DNA of 64,000 bases from positions 62,001-126,000 of the forward strand of contig NZ_JALJZV010000001.1 in the NCBI RefSeq assembly GCF_024171535.1, read 5' to 3'. The number at the start of each line of letters is the position of its first letter. Position 1 is the first letter of the stretch. Origin of the DNA: Flavobacterium sp. HSC-61S13. Lineage in GTDB: Bacteria > Bacteroidota > Bacteroidia > Flavobacteriales > Flavobacteriaceae. Under the pieces are notes generated by a model. The model was given only the letters and a program-made list of their open reading frames with translations, did no database searches and was not told the origin of the DNA. This document shows positions 62,517 through 64,000 of the stretch, piece by piece. A program made the translations under genes and the position numbers.

Positions 62517-64000
62517 TTAATTCTTCTTATTAAGCAAATGAACCAATTCAGGGTCGTTTTCAATACGTTTTAGCTCACATTCTATAATCAGTTCTATATC
62601 TTTTTTAACCTGCCTATAATTCGCTTGAATGGTTTGATTTAAAATATCATTTCCATCTGCGTCAATAAAAGAGGCTATCTGAGGTATTTGTTTATATCTT
62701 TTCATTTCTTGATTTACTTTATCATTATCCACGACTATTTCCGAGTGAAATATTTTTTGTTCAATACGCTGTTCGAAATTATCTGAGACAGCTCCCACAA
62801 ACATTCCTTGTGTTAAAGTGGATATTTTAGATGCCGGAATCAAAGTATCGAGCTGGGTGGATATCGAGGTAGAACGATCATTTCTATTTATGGAGATACT
62901 TTGCCTTTTTTGCAGAATTTTGCCAAAACGCTCTGAGAGTGCTTTGGCTGTATCTCCGACTACTTGGCCTGAAAAGATATTGCCTACAGTGTTTTGAATT
63001 ACCTTACTTTCTTTATCTCCATAATCCCGGTTTAGCTGAGAGAAATCCTGAAACCCTAAACAAACGGCTACTTTGTTGCTACGCGCTGTGGCTATAAGAT
63101 TATCAAGGCCTCTAAAATAAATGGTAGGTAATTCATCAATGATTACCGAACTTTTAAGTTGTCCTTTTTTATTAATCAGTTTAACGATTCTAGAATTATA
63201 GAGACCCAGAGCAGCAGAGTAAATATTTTGCCTGTCCGGATTGTTTCCAACGCACAGTATTTTTGGCTCTTTTGGATTATTAATATCTAATGAAAAATCA
63301 TCGCCTGTCATTACCCAATATAAAGAAGGAGATATCATACGAGAGAGTGGTATTTTTGCTGAGGCAATCTGTCCTTGCAATTGGTCTTGAGCACCTCCTT
63401 CCCAAGCATCCATAAAAGGGGATAGGTAGTTTTCAAGTTCAGAATAGGAGGTAAGTATTGTAAAAACATCTGAATACTTTTTATTTAAAAGTTCGACGGC
63501 ATGAGGGAATGTGCAGTATTTACCATCTCGATAGATTTTTAAAAACCAGATAATTGCAGCTAGCAGTATAATAGGGGATTCGACAAAAAAATCTCCCTGC
63601 TTTTGGATCCAAGAGCGGTTTAAGTTGAGCATAATGGTGTAGGCCGATTCATAGGCATCGGATATATCAGTCATAAACATTGGATTAATGGGATTACAGC
63701 GATGACTGCGACGTGGGTCATCAAAGTTGATGACATAGAATTTAGGAGTTATTTGATACTTGTCACTATTTAAAAGTAAATGATTGTATGCGATAGTAGA
63801 TAAATCATCAAACTTAAAGTCATAGATGTACATCGAAAACCCTTTTTCTATTTGCTGTTTGATAAAGTTATTAATTACCGCATATGATTTTCCAGAGCCT
63901 GGAGTACCAAGTACAATTGTGGCCCGAAAAGGATTAACAATATTAATCCAGCCTTTATTCCATTTACCATTATAGTAAAACTTTGAAGGCAAATTAACTG
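62517..64000 (-). CDS. traG: TraG/VirD4-type conjugative coupling ATPase (N-terminal part off window)
   Basis: The frame continues through the right edge; 494 codons are visible, including the whole ATPase. Walker A is GTPGSGKSYAV, just after the Bacteroidota-typical lead-in KFYYNGKWNKGWINIVNPFRATIVL; Walker B is SSVIIDELPTIYF. The N-terminal membrane helices are missing because of the window end, so no start is given. It is a hexameric inner-membrane ATPase that links the relaxase-DNA complex to the transfer channel. Its presence with RteC, TopB, DUF3945 and RadC shows that the right part belongs to an integrative conjugative element. Confidence 0.95.
   Translation of the reverse strand, partial: VNLPSKFYYNGKWNKGWINIVNPFRATIVLGTPGSGKSYAVINNFIKQQIEKGFSMYIYDFKFDDLSTIAYNHLLLNSDKYQITPKFYVINFDDPRRSHRCNPINPMFMTDISDAYESAYTIMLNLNRSWIQKQGDFFVESPIILLAAIIWFLKIYRDGKYCTFPHAVELLNKKYSDVFTILTSYSELENYLSPFMDAWEGGAQDQLQGQIASAKIPLSRMISPSLYWVMTGDDFSLDINNPKEPKILCVGNNPDRQNIYSAALGLYNSRIVKLINKKGQLKSSVIIDELPTIYFRGLDNLIATARSNKVAVCLGFQDFSQLNRDYGDKESKVIQNTVGNIFSGQVVGDTAKALSERFGKILQKRQSISINRNDRSTSISTQLDTLIPASKISTLTQGMFVGAVSDNFEQRIEQKIFHSEIVVDNDKVNQEMKRYKQIPQIASFIDADGNDILNQTIQANYRQVKKDIELIIECELKRIENDPELVHLLNKKN

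Overview
The window is AT-rich DNA from a member of the Bacteroidota, most likely Flavobacteriia. The evidence is several TonB-linked/SusCD-type and RteC-family genes, promoters of the TTG / TAnnTTTG type, lipoboxes typical of the phylum, and conjugative-element genes found only there (DUF3945, RteC, Bacteroidota TraG). I cannot fix the genus. No rRNA, tRNA, CRISPR array, integrase or intact transposase was seen.

Layout. (1) 1-2.5 kb: the tail of an unknown gene, then a three-gene cluster of unknown function ending in a DUF1266 protein and a clear terminator. (2) 2.5-7.1 kb: a worn accessory segment. A degenerate copy of the 5' end of an acetyltransferase gene (3.41-3.54 kb) and of a radC 3' end (6.14-6.42 kb) flank an alpha/beta hydrolase and an acetyltransferase-MarR operon. 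Their intact counterparts lie at 55.2 and 57.4-57.7 kb, in the same order and orientation. (3) 7.1-19.3 kb: a patchwork of single genes and fragments: a WG-repeat protein, a tyrosine-phosphatase-like protein, a possible papain-like protein, an erythromycin-esterase-family protein, a large nuclease-like protein that may be a defence factor, and two serine hydrolases. The minus-strand genes of 12.5-19 kb are separated by imperfect inverted repeats that look like gene-cassette junctions.

(4) 19.7-26.5 kb: ion homeostasis (CNNM/DUF21 protein, NhaA, TrkH/KtrB with its RCK partner, DUF389). (5) 27.2-31.2 kb: metal and oxyanion resistance (ArsR, DUF6428, ChrA, ArsC/LMW-phosphatase-like, ACR3), with repeated operator-like sites and a damaged start on the arsC-like gene. 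(6) 31.2-35.4 kb: a decayed acetyltransferase, an outer-membrane-like protein coupled to a YtcJ-type amidohydrolase lipoprotein, and an SH3-like protein.

(7) 36.1-48.6 kb: the most coherent block. It holds rteC, a divergent operon (small Cys-containing protein, 7-TM protein, histidine kinase, response regulator), then a MauE-domain protein with a small exported four-Cys DUF6520 protein. Converging on these is a susC-susD-S9 peptidase operon. The same promoter box precedes rteC, the two-component operon and the MauE operon.

(8) 49.4-64 kb: a conjugative-element backbone (HTH regulator, small proteins, excisionase-like HTH, DUF3945 protein, topoisomerase III, RadC, TraG coupling ATPase running off the right edge). 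Cargo sits between: an acetyltransferase, a cation-efflux remnant, a CPBP protease, an AraC-RidA-dehydratase group and a frameshifted lipoprotein. The whole right part is best read as an integrative conjugative element; its ends are not in view.
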